Shown here piece by piece: positions 32,037-42,276 of a stretch of 64,000 nucleotides of DNA (positions within the stretch are counted from its first letter, which is position 1; each line of letters opens with the position of its first letter). Under the pieces are notes generated by a model. That model did not search any database. It was given only the letters and a program-made list of their open reading frames with translations, and was not told the origin of the DNA. Location: assembly GCF_000173075.1 (NCBI RefSeq), contig NZ_ABVL01000028.1:1-64000 (forward strand). Reading direction: 5' to 3'. The stretch is from Chthoniobacter flavus Ellin428 (GTDB lineage Bacteria > Verrucomicrobiota > Verrucomicrobiia > Chthoniobacterales > Chthoniobacteraceae). The translations under genes were made by a program, and so were the position numbers.

Positions 32037-33108
32037 ATGAAGCGCCTCCTTTTCCTCCCTCTTCTGCTCTGCGTCCTGACCGCATTGCGCGCCGCCGATG
32101 TGCCGCTGAAATTCAATGATCCGACGCCGAAGCGCTACGAGTTAAAGGCGCGGGCCAGCGTCATCGATCCGCGGGTGCAGGCGCATCCGGAGATCAATTT
32201 CCTCCTCGAGAAAGATGGCAAGCCGCAGGACAACGAGGATGCTTCCGTGGATACGCGCGTGGCTCCGCAGGGCAAGCTGGTCATCTGGCTCATGGGCTAC
32301 AGCGCGCCGCTTTTCGAGCGCGTAAACAGTTACGGGCTGCACATCCTGCGCGTCCACTATGCCAATGGGTGGGTTCGATAAATTTGGCAAGGAACCGCCG
32401 GCCCGCCGATGACAATTCCTCGGCAAGATCCGGCTCGAGGCGGCGACGGGCGAGGACTTTTCGCCGGAGGTAAATATCCCGAAGCCCGACGGCATGATGG
32501 AGCGCGCGTTTCAATTCGTGAAATATCTCGCGAAGCAAAACCCGCAGGGCCGCTGGGATTATTTCCTCGCGCCGGATGGCAAGGGACTGCGCTGGGATCG
32601 CGTGATCATCTCCGGCGCCTCGCATGGTTCGACCACCGCGGCGCGTTTCGCCATCTATCAAAAGGTGGATCGCGTGGTGATGTTCTGCGGCCCGCGCGAT
32701 CAGTATGAGAACTGGCAGGGGCTGAATCCGGCCACGCCCGCGAATCGTTTCTTCGCCTTCAGCCATGTGCTCGATGGCGGCTGGACCGGCGGTCACTACT
32801 GCCGCTCGTGGGAATTGCTGAAGCTCAATCAGTTCGGCCCGATCGTGAATGTGGACAAGACGCCTGCGCCGTACGGTAACACGCGGCGTCTCATTACTGA
32901 TGCGGATGTTGGCAAAGATGCGAAACGTGCGCACAGTTCGGTGGTTCCGGGCGGTGCAGCGGTGAAAGATGCGAGTGGAAAATTCATCCACGAGGACGTG
33001 TGGCGCTATCTCTTCACCCATCCCGTCGATCAAGTCGGGCAGCCCGTGCCGCCGGATCCCAACTGCCTCAAGGACTTGCGCCACGCCGCGAAGAAGAGCG
33101 GACAGTAA
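32037..33108 (+). pseudogene. Secreted alpha/beta-hydrolase-fold protein, frameshifted
   Basis: It starts with a signal peptide (MKRLLFLPLLLCVLTALRAA) and VPLKFNDPTPKRYELKARAS. The first frame stops at 32379-32381. The protein continues in another frame from about 32374 (FDKFGKEPP), is disturbed again near 32404-32415 (a TGA in CGATGACAATTC), and then runs intact to 33108. The latter part contains IISGASHGSTTAARFAIYQK, with the nucleophile elbow G-A-S-H-G, and a final His (THPVDQ) typical of hydrolases. At least two lesions within 50 bp suggest a true pseudogene or a local assembly error. Confidence 0.8.
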
Positions 33109-33266
33109 GCGGGTGACAACTCAACGGGCTCCGTTGGACACCCCAACGTTACGGTAACTCTAACGCAGGACTGGAGCCGGGCGCGTGTCGTGCTTTCTAC
33201 TGCGCCGCTTCACGAGCACTTCTCTCCCCCGGGAGTCGCACGGAGTCGACATCCCCATCTCATTGC

Positions 33267-36200
33267 ATGCTCACGTCAAAACGTTTCATTTGTACTCGCT
33301 CCATCGCCTGGTTTTTTCTCGCCGGCGGCATTGTCTGCGCCGGAAAAGTTTGCGCGGACCAGACCTACGATCAAAACAACCCCAGCCAGGTCTGGGACAC
33401 CACCACCGCGAATTGGGACACCAACACGGCGGTCTGGACCAACCTCACCACGAACAACGCGATCTTCACCGGGACGTCGGAAACCGTCGACGTGAACGCC
33501 GCGATCAACGTGGGCAACATCACTTTCAATTCCGGGGGTTGGAATATCGGTGACATCAATGCTCCTGCGGGTAGTTTGAATTTCGGTGCGACCAGCACCA
33601 TCGCCGTGACCAACGTCGCGGATACCGACACGATCAGCGCCCCCATCACGAGCGGCTCGCTCACCACTGCGGGGGCCGGCACGTTGGTGCTTTCCGGTGC
33701 GAATACTTTTACCGGCAATGTGGTCGTCAGTTCGGGCAACTTGAAGGTCACTGCCAATGGTGCTCTCGGTGACACCACCGGCATCACCACCGTGGCGAAC
33801 GCTGCCGCGCTCATCCTCGGCAATGGCGTCACGATCACCGGCGAAACGGTCGGCCTGACCGGTAGCGGCGCCAACAGCACAGGCGCGCTGCAGGCCGACA
33901 CCGGCGCGACGGCGACTTGGGCGGGCACCATCACTATTGATGCTCAAGGCGCGCGCGTTGGCGCGGGCAGCGGCGGCACACTGATCCTCAGTGGTGTCAT
34001 TCAAAATGGCGCGTCCAATCCCAACGGTATCCTGGCCATTGGCGAGGCTCCCGGGGCGGCCACCCCGGGGACAGTGATCATTTCGGGCACGAGCAACACT
34101 TACTCCGGCGTCACCCAGATCGTGCGCGGTGTCCTGAAGATGGGCGCCACCAATGCCCTGCCCTCCACGACCGTCGTCGATGTCAGTTCGTCCACCACCG
34201 CCACGGAAGATGCGGTCTTCGATTTGAATGGCTTCAGCCAAAACATCGCGGGCATTCAGCGGACAAACACGGCCGGCGCCGGGATCATTACCAACACCGG
34301 TGCGACGGCCGCCACCCTGACGATCAACGGAAGCGGCACCACCACTTATTCCGGCGTGATTCGCGATGGCACTTCCACCATCTCGCTGGTCAAAAACGGC
34401 ACGGGCACACAAACGCTTACCAGCGCCAATGCCTACACCGGTACGACGTTGATCCTCAACGGTGGCCTCGCTATCAACAACAATCTCGCCCTAGGCACGG
34501 GAACCAGCACCATTAACGTCGGTGGTGGCCAACTCATTCTCGGCAATGGTGTCAACGTCACTGGTCGGACCATCACACTCAACGGCAATGGCACCAACAA
34601 CGACGGCGCTCTGCAAACTGCGGTCGGCGCCACGGCGACGTGGACGGGCAATATCATCGTCAACAGCGTCACCCGCATCGGTGCCGGCGACAATGGCACG
34701 CTGAACATCAACGGCGTGATCAGCGGCGCTGGCGGCAATGTCCTTCTCTTCAGTCGTGGCATGAATGCCGTCACCGTGCTGAACGCCGTGAATACCTACA
34801 CCGGCGATACACAACTCTTTGCCAACTCGGGAGCTGGAGACACGCTGCGGATCGGCGTGGACAATGCAATCAGCGCTTCCAGCCGTCTCAGCATGATTCC
34901 CACCCAGGCCACGGCATCCATGACGTTGGATCTCAATGGCCACATGCTCACCTTGCGCGGCATGGACACCACCGTTCTGGGTGGCGCACAGGTGGCAGGT
35001 TCGAATTTCCTCACCGTGGCCAACAATGCCACGGGCACGACCTCGACCCTCACGGTCGGCGACGTGACATCCACCAATACGGACATCTTCGGCGGCGTCG
35101 TAGCCAATGGGACGAGCGGCGCGGGCGGCATGTCACTGGCCAAAATCAACGCCAATACCCAGATACTCATCGGCGCCAACACCTACACCGGCAGCACTAC
35201 GGTTAATGCGGGTACGTTGCAGATCGGTGCCACCGGAGCCGGCGGTTTGACGGGATCGCTCGCTTCCACCAGCTTCATCCTGAACGGTGGCACCTTCGCG
35301 CTCAACAACGTCGGCACCACCAATAACAACACGAACCGCATTTCCGACACGGCGAGCTTCAGCCTCCGCGGCGGCACGTTTTCCTTCCTCGGCTCCGACC
35401 AGACTTCCACCAATTCGAGCGAAACGATCGGCACCTTCAGCTTCGACTCGAACATCTCGAAAATCCTCGTCACCGGAACCTCGCCGAATTCCGCGGTCGT
35501 CACCGCCACCCAACTCTCGCACGCAGTCAACACCGGCATCGGCTTCGTCGATGGCGTTGGCTTGGGATCGAGCAGCGCCAGTCTGGTGCGGATCATGGTC
35601 ACGAACGCGCCGACTCTGGTCGGCGGGACGGACGATTCGGGCAACGGAATCAATGCCTTGGCGCAGAACACCAAGATCGTTCCCTACCTGCTCGGCGAAA
35701 CCGGCACCGGCACGGGCAGCGTCGGCACCGCGACAGGCACGGCGAACACCTTCGTCACCTGGTCGACCACGGGAGGCCTGCGTTCGCTGAATCTCTCGGA
35801 TGAGTTCACGCAAAACGCGTTCACCGCGGGAAACAATATTCACGTGACGGGTTCAATCTCCGGAATCAACACGGCATCGATCAACTCGCTGATCGTCGAT
35901 CCTGGTTCCACGACGAATATCACCGACAGCCTTAACACCGGCCAGACCCTGACGATCGCCAGCGGCGCGATTTTCTTTTCCAGTGGCAATGGCATTACCA
36001 TCGCCGGCGGCACGATCGCCTTCGGTAGCAGCGAGGGCATCGTGACCGACAATGCGGTGGGGGTGACGATCATTGGCTCGGCAATCACGGGCACATCGGG
36101 CCTTTCCATTTACGGCAGCGCCGCCAGCACCCTCGCCCTGGGTGGCGCCAGTACTTATTCGGGCAACACCTTGCTCAAGGTCGGTATCGTAGTGCCTCAA

Positions 36201-37262
36201 GTCAGCACCACAGGCTCCGCCGGATCACCTACCAACGGCCCCTTCGGCACGGGTACGGTGATCCTCGGTGGCAGTTCGATCCGCGCCACGACCTCGACGG
36301 CGATTACCATCGGCAACCCAATTTCGTTCGCCGCGGATACGACGGTCGTTTCCGGCGGCGCCGACAAAACGCTGACCTTCACCGGACCGGTCACCTTGAC
36401 CGGCAGCCGCACGCTGACCCAAAACTCAACTGCGACGACCACCTTCTCGGGGGCCATCAGCGATGGTGGGAATGGCTTTGGACTCACCGTGGCAGGCACC
36501 GGCACCGCTCCTCTCGTCCTCGGTGGGGTGAATACCTACACCGGGCCGACTGTCGTGAAGGGTAATACGCTTGTCGTCAGCGGTTCCATCTCCGGCAGCA
36601 GCGCCGTGGTGGTCGGCAATTCCGCGAGCGCCAGCGCTTCCGCTATTCTCGGCGGCGGCGGCACCGTGGGGAATGTAACGGTCGGCGCGCTCGCTTCCGA
36701 CATCGGCGCAGTGCTCAAGCCGCATGCGGGTTCAGCCAGCACGAGCGCAGGCACGACCTTCCACGCGGGCAGCGTGACCTTTACGGACAGCGCCACGCAT
36801 CTCTCTCTCCAGATCGGCCGCACCTCTGCTTACGATGGCGCTGTCGAATCAGCCACCGCCGACGGCGACGTCTCCGATCACCTCGCCACCACCGGCTCGC
36901 TCACGCTCAATGGCGCCGATCTCCAACTCAGCCTGCTCACCGGGACTACCTACACACCGGTCAATGGCGATCTCTTCTTCCTCACGATCAACAGCGGCGG
37001 TGCCATCAATGGCACCTTCTCCTCGCTGAATGGCACCGCGACGAACCTCAGCCAGGGCTCCATCTTCACGCTCAATTCGCAGGCCTACGAGATCACCTAT
37101 CAAGCGAACTTCGCGACCAACTCTTTCTCCGGTGGCAACGATATCGCGCTCGAAGCGGTCATCCCCGAACCCGGCTCGCTGGTCTCACTCATCGGCGGCC
37201 TCGGCTGTCTCATCGGCGTCCAGCGGCTTCGCCGTTCCCGAGGCAGCAAGGCGAAGAGCTAA
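33267..37262 (+). CDS. Autotransporter-associated beta-strand repeat protein with PEP-CTERM signal
   Basis: This 1,331-residue secreted protein starts with a long signal (MLTSKRFICTRSIAWFFLAG ... GKVCADQ). It is built of Gly/Thr/Asn-rich beta-strand repeats (LSGANTFTGNVVVSSGNLKV, ISGTSNTYSGVTQIVRGVLK, LVLGGVNTYTGPTVVKGNTL), the pattern of autotransporter-associated beta-helix repeats. The C-terminus is a PEP-CTERM sorting signal (VIPEPGSLVSLIGGLGCL followed by a hydrophobic stretch and LRRSR), so the protein is expected to be processed by an exosortase and placed on the surface. No beta-barrel domain is present, so it is not itself an autotransporter. Confidence 0.93.
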   Translation: MLTSKRFICTRSIAWFFLAGGIVCAGKVCADQTYDQNNPSQVWDTTTANWDTNTAVWTNLTTNNAIFTGTSETVDVNAAINVGNITFNSGGWNIGDINAPAGSLNFGATSTIAVTNVADTDTISAPITSGSLTTAGAGTLVLSGANTFTGNVVVSSGNLKVTANGALGDTTGITTVANAAALILGNGVTITGETVGLTGSGANSTGALQADTGATATWAGTITIDAQGARVGAGSGGTLILSGVIQNGASNPNGILAIGEAPGAATPGTVIISGTSNTYSGVTQIVRGVLKMGATNALPSTTVVDVSSSTTATEDAVFDLNGFSQNIAGIQRTNTAGAGIITNTGATAATLTINGSGTTTYSGVIRDGTSTISLVKNGTGTQTLTSANAYTGTTLILNGGLAINNNLALGTGTSTINVGGGQLILGNGVNVTGRTITLNGNGTNNDGALQTAVGATATWTGNIIVNSVTRIGAGDNGTLNINGVISGAGGNVLLFSRGMNAVTVLNAVNTYTGDTQLFANSGAGDTLRIGVDNAISASSRLSMIPTQATASMTLDLNGHMLTLRGMDTTVLGGAQVAGSNFLTVANNATGTTSTLTVGDVTSTNTDIFGGVVANGTSGAGGMSLAKINANTQILIGANTYTGSTTVNAGTLQIGATGAGGLTGSLASTSFILNGGTFALNNVGTTNNNTNRISDTASFSLRGGTFSFLGSDQTSTNSSETIGTFSFDSNISKILVTGTSPNSAVVTATQLSHAVNTGIGFVDGVGLGSSSASLVRIMVTNAPTLVGGTDDSGNGINALAQNTKIVPYLLGETGTGTGSVGTATGTANTFVTWSTTGGLRSLNLSDEFTQNAFTAGNNIHVTGSISGINTASINSLIVDPGSTTNITDSLNTGQTLTIASGAIFFSSGNGITIAGGTIAFGSSEGIVTDNAVGVTIIGSAITGTSGLSIYGSAASTLALGGASTYSGNTLLKVGIVVPQVSTTGSAGSPTNGPFGTGTVILGGSSIRATTSTAITIGNPISFAADTTVVSGGADKTLTFTGPVTLTGSRTLTQNSTATTTFSGAISDGGNGFGLTVAGTGTAPLVLGGVNTYTGPTVVKGNTLVVSGSISGSSAVVVGNSASASASAILGGGGTVGNVTVGALASDIGAVLKPHAGSASTSAGTTFHAGSVTFTDSATHLSLQIGRTSAYDGAVESATADGDVSDHLATTGSLTLNGADLQLSLLTGTTYTPVNGDLFFLTINSGGAINGTFSSLNGTATNLSQGSIFTLNSQAYEITYQANFATNSFSGGNDIALEAVIPEPGSLVSLIGGLGCLIGVQRLRRSRGSKAKS

Positions 37263-37366
37263 CGCGCACACCAGCAAGATAGGGCAAGTGCCCTCGGTGG
37301 CATCGAGAAATCGGGAACGGCAATCGAACGGTTGCCTTCCCGCCGGATCGTCGCATGCTCACTGCC

Positions 37367-37841
37367 ATGTCCCTCGAGCGTTTCCATCAAGCCCAAGCCA
37401 GCCAATGGAGCGGCTATGCTACCGCGCTTGCGGAAACGCGGGCGGGCCGCAAGAGCAGCCATTGGATCTGGTACATCTTTCCGCAAATCGACGGTCTCGG
37501 GCGCTCTTCACCGCGCGCGAGTACGCGCTCGCGACTTGGACGAAGCCTGCGCCTATTTGCGCGACCCGTCGCTTCGTTCGCACTACGAGGAAATCACCAA
37601 CGCCGTCGCGGAGCACATCGGGCGAGGCGCGCCGATTGAGCATCTCATGGGTGGCTCGACCGATGCCTTCAAGCTCGCCTCGAGTCTCACGCTCTTCCGC
37701 GCCGCCGCTACACGCCTCGCCGAAGACAAAGATGGCGCGGACTTCCAGCGCCTGGCCCAGACCTGCGACGCCATCCTCCAGCGCACGGCCACGCAAGGCT
37801 ACCCGCCTTGCGAATTCACATTGGAACGCATTGCCGAATAA
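37367..37841 (+). pseudogene. DUF1810-family protein, frameshifted twice
   Basis: The start (MSLERFHQAQASQWSGYATA) and KSSHWIWYIFPQIDGLGRSS match the DUF1810 family, small proteins of unknown function with a conserved HWIW..FPQ..GLG motif. The frame then moves near 37515 to REYALA and near 37536 to LDEACAYLRDPSLRSHYEEI, continuing to GYPPCEFTLERIAE at 37841. Two single-base changes would restore one protein of about 157 residues. A start at 37355 is also possible. Confidence 0.8.
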
Positions 37842-37854
37842 TCGAGACGAGATT

Positions 37855-37888
37855 TGCAGAAAGCGCTCGAAGCGCTCCTCTGCAAAAC
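37855..37888 (+). terminator. Hairpin after the DUF1810-like gene
   Basis: TTTGCAGAAAGCGCT pairs with AGCGCTCCTCTGCAAA around a CGA loop. It begins 13 bp after the stop at 37841. There is no strong T-run after it, so it may be a terminator or just a dyad repeat. Confidence 0.45.
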
Positions 37889-38033
37889 GTCCACCGGCAG
37901 CGATACCTCCGTCACCACGGAATGATTTTCACCCTTTGCTCCAAGAAACGCGAGGAACCAGGAACACTAAGAACTAAGCACTAAGAACTCCCGCCCTCCC
38001 CAGTTCCCTCTTCATCGCGCTCCCACCCAGCCC

Positions 38034-39374
38034 ATGAAACTCCTCCTTCGCTCTCTCGTCCTTTCCGCGCTCTGCGCCATCACCGTGCACGCGGAGTATG
38101 CGCCGATGCCGCCCGCCGCACCGCCTTATTACCGCGTGCGCTATGAAGCCTCGCAGGCGCCTGACGGCTTGATTTTTCCCGTCAGCTATACTGTGTGGAT
38201 TCCGCCGGGCGTGAAGACGCTGCGCGGTATCATCGTGCATCAGCACGGCTGCGGCGAGGGCTCGTGCAAGTCCGGCATCACCGCGGCTTTCGACCTGCAG
38301 TGGCAGGCGCTCGCGCGGAAGCACGAGTGCGCGCTGCTCGGACCGGCCTATGAGCAGCCAGAGAAAGCGATCTGCAGCATGTGGTGCGATCCGCGCAATG
38401 GCTCAGAGCAGGCCTTCCTCCACGCGCTCAGCGACCTTGGCGCGCAATCGCATCATCCCGAACTCGCCACCGTGCCATGGGCGCTGTGGGGACATTCCGG
38501 CGGTGCAAATTGGGTGGGCAACATGCTCGTCATGCATCCGGATCGCATCGCCGCCGCATGGTTGCGCTCCGGCACGCCGCGCATTTCCCCGCGCGATGGT
38601 TCACCGGCGACACCCGCGGAAATTCCCGCCGCCGCCTGCGCAGTGCCGACCATCTGCAACCTCGGCACGCGCGAGGGCGTAACGGTGAAAGATCCACGGT
38701 TCGGCGGACTGTGGCCGAACGTGGAGAAGTTCTTCACCGACTTCCGCGGCAAAGGCGGCCTGGTCGGTGTCGCCGTCGATCCGAACACCAGCCACGACTG
38801 CGGCAATTCGCGTTACCTCGCCATTCCGTGGTTCGATGCCTGTCTCACCGCCCGTCTGCCGGATCGTGCCGGTGACGGCAAATTGAAACCGATGCCTACC
38901 GATGGCGCATGGCTTGCCCCATTGCTCGGCGACGCCGCGCAACCCGCCGCCAAATTCACCGGCGACGCCAAGGCCGCGGTATGGCTGCCCAATGAACGCG
39001 TGGCCAAGGCGTGGGCGGAATACGAGAAGGACGGCAACGTCAGCGACTCCACGCCACCACCGGCGCCCACCGAGGTGAAGCTCACCGGCAACGAACTGAC
39101 CTGGTCCGCCCAAGCCGATCTCGAAAGCGGAATCGCCGGCTTCGTCATCGAACGCGACGGCAAGGAACTCGCGCGCCTTCCCGAAAAACCGCCCACCCGC
39201 CTTATCGGCCGCGCCATCTTCCAGACGAACGGCTACAGCGACTCTCCCGCCTTTCCGCTCGCCGAGATGCGTTTCACCGACAGCAGCTCCGCCTCGGGTG
39301 AAAAGCACACCTACAGCGTCATCGCCATCAACAGCGTCGGCCTCACCTCCGCGCCGGCGAAAACGTCGCCTTAA
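38034..39374 (+). CDS. Secreted alpha/beta hydrolase with a C-terminal FN3-like domain
   Basis: This 446-residue protein has a signal peptide ([20 protein letters not shown]). The esterase/depolymerase-like domain after it contains [19 protein letters not shown] (oxyanion region), [11 protein letters not shown] with the nucleophile Ser155 in GHSGG, and a likely His in [10 protein letters not shown]. The C-terminal 100 residues ([20 protein letters not shown] ... [20 protein letters not shown]) are a fibronectin type III-like fold. The layout is like that of secreted polyester or polysaccharide-side-chain esterases; the substrate is unknown. The large protein at 51087-57845 has a related hydrolase part. 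Confidence 0.85.
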   Translation: MKLLLRSLVLSALCAITVHAEYAPMPPAAPPYYRVRYEASQAPDGLIFPVSYTVWIPPGVKTLRGIIVHQHGCGEGSCKSGITAAFDLQWQALARKHECALLGPAYEQPEKAICSMWCDPRNGSEQAFLHALSDLGAQSHHPELATVPWALWGHSGGANWVGNMLVMHPDRIAAAWLRSGTPRISPRDGSPATPAEIPAAACAVPTICNLGTREGVTVKDPRFGGLWPNVEKFFTDFRGKGGLVGVAVDPNTSHDCGNSRYLAIPWFDACLTARLPDRAGDGKLKPMPTDGAWLAPLLGDAAQPAAKFTGDAKAAVWLPNERVAKAWAEYEKDGNVSDSTPPPAPTEVKLTGNELTWSAQADLESGIAGFVIERDGKELARLPEKPPTRLIGRAIFQTNGYSDSPAFPLAEMRFTDSSSASGEKHTYSVIAINSVGLTSAPAKTSP

Positions 39375-39541
39375 GTCCTCACTCGGCAAATCCGATTGGC
39401 GGCAGGAGTGACCGGCTTTCTCCGGGCTCGGGTTTCCGTCTAATTTCGTTTCGCTCCGCTGATTGTTTCGGCTACATCCAGCGGTCCCTGCGGACGGCGC
39501 CTTGTCGCCGTCGGCAGTGATCCCCAATCCCAGTCGTATTC

Positions 39542-41941
39542 ATGAAGCTCTCCGCCTGTCTCTTCGTCACCGCCAGCATCGCCCTGGCTCCACTCTGCTC
39601 TTTCGCCGCCAATTGGTGGGAGGAAATGGATTATGGGCGGTTCCTTTCCGCAAGCTTCAACGATACCGACAACAAGACCACGCTGACGGGGGCCGAACGC
39701 ATCGCCACGAACAAGGGCATCGGCGTAAAGCTCGGCCACGACGGCAATGCGGGATTCATCTTCGATACCGAACTGCTGCGTGCGACCGGCGCGTGGACCG
39801 GTGGCTGGCTGAAACTCAAGGGCGTCGTTTTCGACGGCGGCCACGGGCCGAATCCTTCCGCTCCGGCGAATGCACAGATCTATTTCGGCACCCATGTGAA
39901 CACGCCGGGCTGGAGCAAGGGCGACAGTTTCCAGGATCCACGCCCGTTGCCCAAGGGCCCGCGCAAGGCCGACGTGAAGCCGGGCGATCCGTTCTTCGCC
40001 GATGTGCCGTTCGGTCCGCTGCCGCGCGAATGGGCCAAGTATCGCGGCCTCTATCTGAGCGGCGATCGCGTTGTCTTTGCCTACACCGTCGGCGAAGCTT
40101 CGCTGCTCGAATCCGACGACCTCGAAACCGCCGGCGATGAAGCGCTGATCACCCGCACTTTCAACGTTACCGCTCCGGGCACCGCTTCCAGCCTGCTCGT
40201 CGCCGACGCACCGGAAGGCGTGACGCCAAGTATCGAAGGCGACCATGCTGTCTTCTGCAACGACGCCAAGAACGCGGATGACCGCACCGTGGTTCGCGTG
40301 ATCGGCGCGCCTGCGGATGCGAAGCTCGTGGTCGACGGCACGCGCGTCACGCTCAAGCTTCCGCCCTTCGCTGCCGGCCAGAAATTCAAGGTCGCCTTCG
40401 CCCACGGCACGGCCGCTGACCTGGCGAAGCTCACCGATGCCGTGAAAGCGGCCGCCCAGCCGGCGGACTTGCAACCGCTCACCCACGGGGGCGCGCCCCA
40501 TTGGACGGAGACGGTGAAAACAAAAGGCACGCTCGGAACGTCGGAAGGCGGCTTTCCCTATGTTGTCGACAATGTCTCCGCACCGCTCGACAACCCTTAC
40601 AAATCCAAGATCCGCATCGCCGGTCTCGATTTTTTCAAGGACGGGCGCATTGCCTTCAGTACGTGGAGCGGTGACGTCTGGATCGGCAAAGGCATCGACG
40701 ACAAGCTCGAGAACATCGAGTGGAAGCGTTACGCGACTGGTATCTTCCACGCGCTGGGACTCCGAATCGTCGACGACCAGATCTACGTTCTCGGTCGCGA
40801 TCAGATCACCCGCCTGCACGATCTCAACAACGATGGTGAGGCGGACTTCTACGAGAACTTCAACAACGACGTGCAGGTCACGCCGGGCTTCCACGAATTC
40901 ACCTTCGGTCTCGAGACGGATTCGAAGGGTAACTTCTACTTCATCAAGGGCGGCCCGGTGAATCCCGGCGGCCGCGGTTGGGGCCCGCTCAGCGATCACA
41001 ACGGCTGCATGTTCAAGGTCTCCGGCAACGGCCAGAAGTTCGAAGTCTTCGCCACGGGCGTGCGCGCCCCAAATGGCATCGGCGTCGGCCCGAACGACGA
41101 AATCACCACCGGCGACAACCAAGGCACGTGGGTTCCGGTCGACTACATCCAGTACGTGAAACAGGGCGACTTCATCGAAGTGCCCGACCTCTCGCATCGC
41201 GTGCCGGTGCCGACCGCTTACGCACCGCATCTCTGCTGGGTGCCGTACGACTGGGACAATTCGAATGGCGACCAGGTGTGGGTCACGAGCGACAAGTGGG
41301 GCCCGCTCAAGGGCAGCATGCTCTATCTCTCGTACGGCAAATCGTCGCTCTTCGGCGTGTTGCAGGAGAGCATCGGCGATGTCCGCCAGGGCGGCGTTTT
41401 CAAATTTCCGCTCAAGTTCGAAACCGGCATCTGCCGGGCCCGTTTCAATCCGGCCGATGGACAACTCTACGTCGCCGGTCTCAAAGGCTGGCAGACGAAT
41501 GCCGCGAAAGACGGCGCGATCGAACGCGTGCGCTACACCGGCAAACCGGTCACCGTGGAGAACGAACTGCACATCACCGACAAAGGCATCACCATCCGCT
41601 TCACCAATGAAGTCGAGACCTCCAGTGCCAGCGATGCCGGCAACTACGCCATCGAACAATACAACTATCGCTGGACCTCCGCCTACGGCTCGGCCGAATA
41701 CAAAGTCAGCGCCCCCGAGCAGAAGGGCCACGACAAGCTGGAGATCAAGTCGGTGACCGTCGCGCCGGATAAGAAATCCGTCTTCCTCGAAGTGCCCGGC
41801 CTGCAGCCGGTCATGCAGATGAAGATCAAGATGAACATCAAGGCCGCGGACGGCACAGCGATCCCCGAAGGCATCGGCAACACGATCAACGTCGTGCCGC
41901 CGGATGCCCAGCGCGGGTCGAACTTCACCTCCTCGCGCTAA
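39542..41941 (+). CDS. DUF6797/sorbosone-dehydrogenase-like beta-propeller protein
   Basis: This 799-residue protein has a signal peptide (MKLSACLFVTASIALAPLCS), then NWWEEMDYGRFLSASFNDTD, the opening typical of DUF6797 proteins in Verrucomicrobiota and Planctomycetota. Its middle part (about 330-660) has propeller-like strands such as IAGLDFFKDGRIAFSTWSGD and GNGQKFEVFATGVRAPNGIG. The latter is the glucose/sorbosone dehydrogenase-like motif, so a soluble quinoprotein-type oxidoreductase is plausible. The next gene encodes a pentahaem cytochrome c 335 bp downstream, a likely electron acceptor. The substrate is unknown. Confidence 0.88.
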   Translation: MKLSACLFVTASIALAPLCSFAANWWEEMDYGRFLSASFNDTDNKTTLTGAERIATNKGIGVKLGHDGNAGFIFDTELLRATGAWTGGWLKLKGVVFDGGHGPNPSAPANAQIYFGTHVNTPGWSKGDSFQDPRPLPKGPRKADVKPGDPFFADVPFGPLPREWAKYRGLYLSGDRVVFAYTVGEASLLESDDLETAGDEALITRTFNVTAPGTASSLLVADAPEGVTPSIEGDHAVFCNDAKNADDRTVVRVIGAPADAKLVVDGTRVTLKLPPFAAGQKFKVAFAHGTAADLAKLTDAVKAAAQPADLQPLTHGGAPHWTETVKTKGTLGTSEGGFPYVVDNVSAPLDNPYKSKIRIAGLDFFKDGRIAFSTWSGDVWIGKGIDDKLENIEWKRYATGIFHALGLRIVDDQIYVLGRDQITRLHDLNNDGEADFYENFNNDVQVTPGFHEFTFGLETDSKGNFYFIKGGPVNPGGRGWGPLSDHNGCMFKVSGNGQKFEVFATGVRAPNGIGVGPNDEITTGDNQGTWVPVDYIQYVKQGDFIEVPDLSHRVPVPTAYAPHLCWVPYDWDNSNGDQVWVTSDKWGPLKGSMLYLSYGKSSLFGVLQESIGDVRQGGVFKFPLKFETGICRARFNPADGQLYVAGLKGWQTNAAKDGAIERVRYTGKPVTVENELHITDKGITIRFTNEVETSSASDAGNYAIEQYNYRWTSAYGSAEYKVSAPEQKGHDKLEIKSVTVAPDKKSVFLEVPGLQPVMQMKIKMNIKAADGTAIPEGIGNTINVVPPDAQRGSNFTSSR

Positions 41942-42006
41942 AAACGACCGTTCTCTTCGCGTGTCATCCAGCGAAGTGCCCCGTGGCAAGGTGGCGGGGC
42001 ACGCAG

Positions 42007-42150
42007 TCGAAGGACCCGGCCGCTTCCACCAGAAGTTTCCTATCGCCCAATTTGCTTCGCTGCACCAGGCGCTTCAGGTTAAGACGTTCAATGCAGCGCA
42101 GAAGGGCTGGCATATCGGAAACCGCTAGTGGAAGCGGCCGGATCCTTCGA
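42007..42150. repeat. Inverted repeat between the DUF6797 gene and the cytochrome gene
   Basis: TCGAAGGACCCGGCCGCTTC (42007) and GAAGCGGCCGGATCCTTCGA (ending 42150) are inverted arms of about 25 bp with few mismatches, with 95 bp between them. It is followed by TCCGCCCATACTTCCACGCT and CCGCTCAGGATGACTG, the sequence also found in the arms at 26300-26780. The 335-bp gap holds no gene. Confidence 0.8.
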
Positions 42151-42276
42151 CTCCGCCCATACTTCCACGCTCCGCTCAGGATGACTGAATTGACGCGCCG
42201 CCCGCCACAACGCTAACTCCCAAGAACTGCGAGCAATCGCAGCCCTTGGGTCTTTCCCTCGTATCGCTTTTCGCTG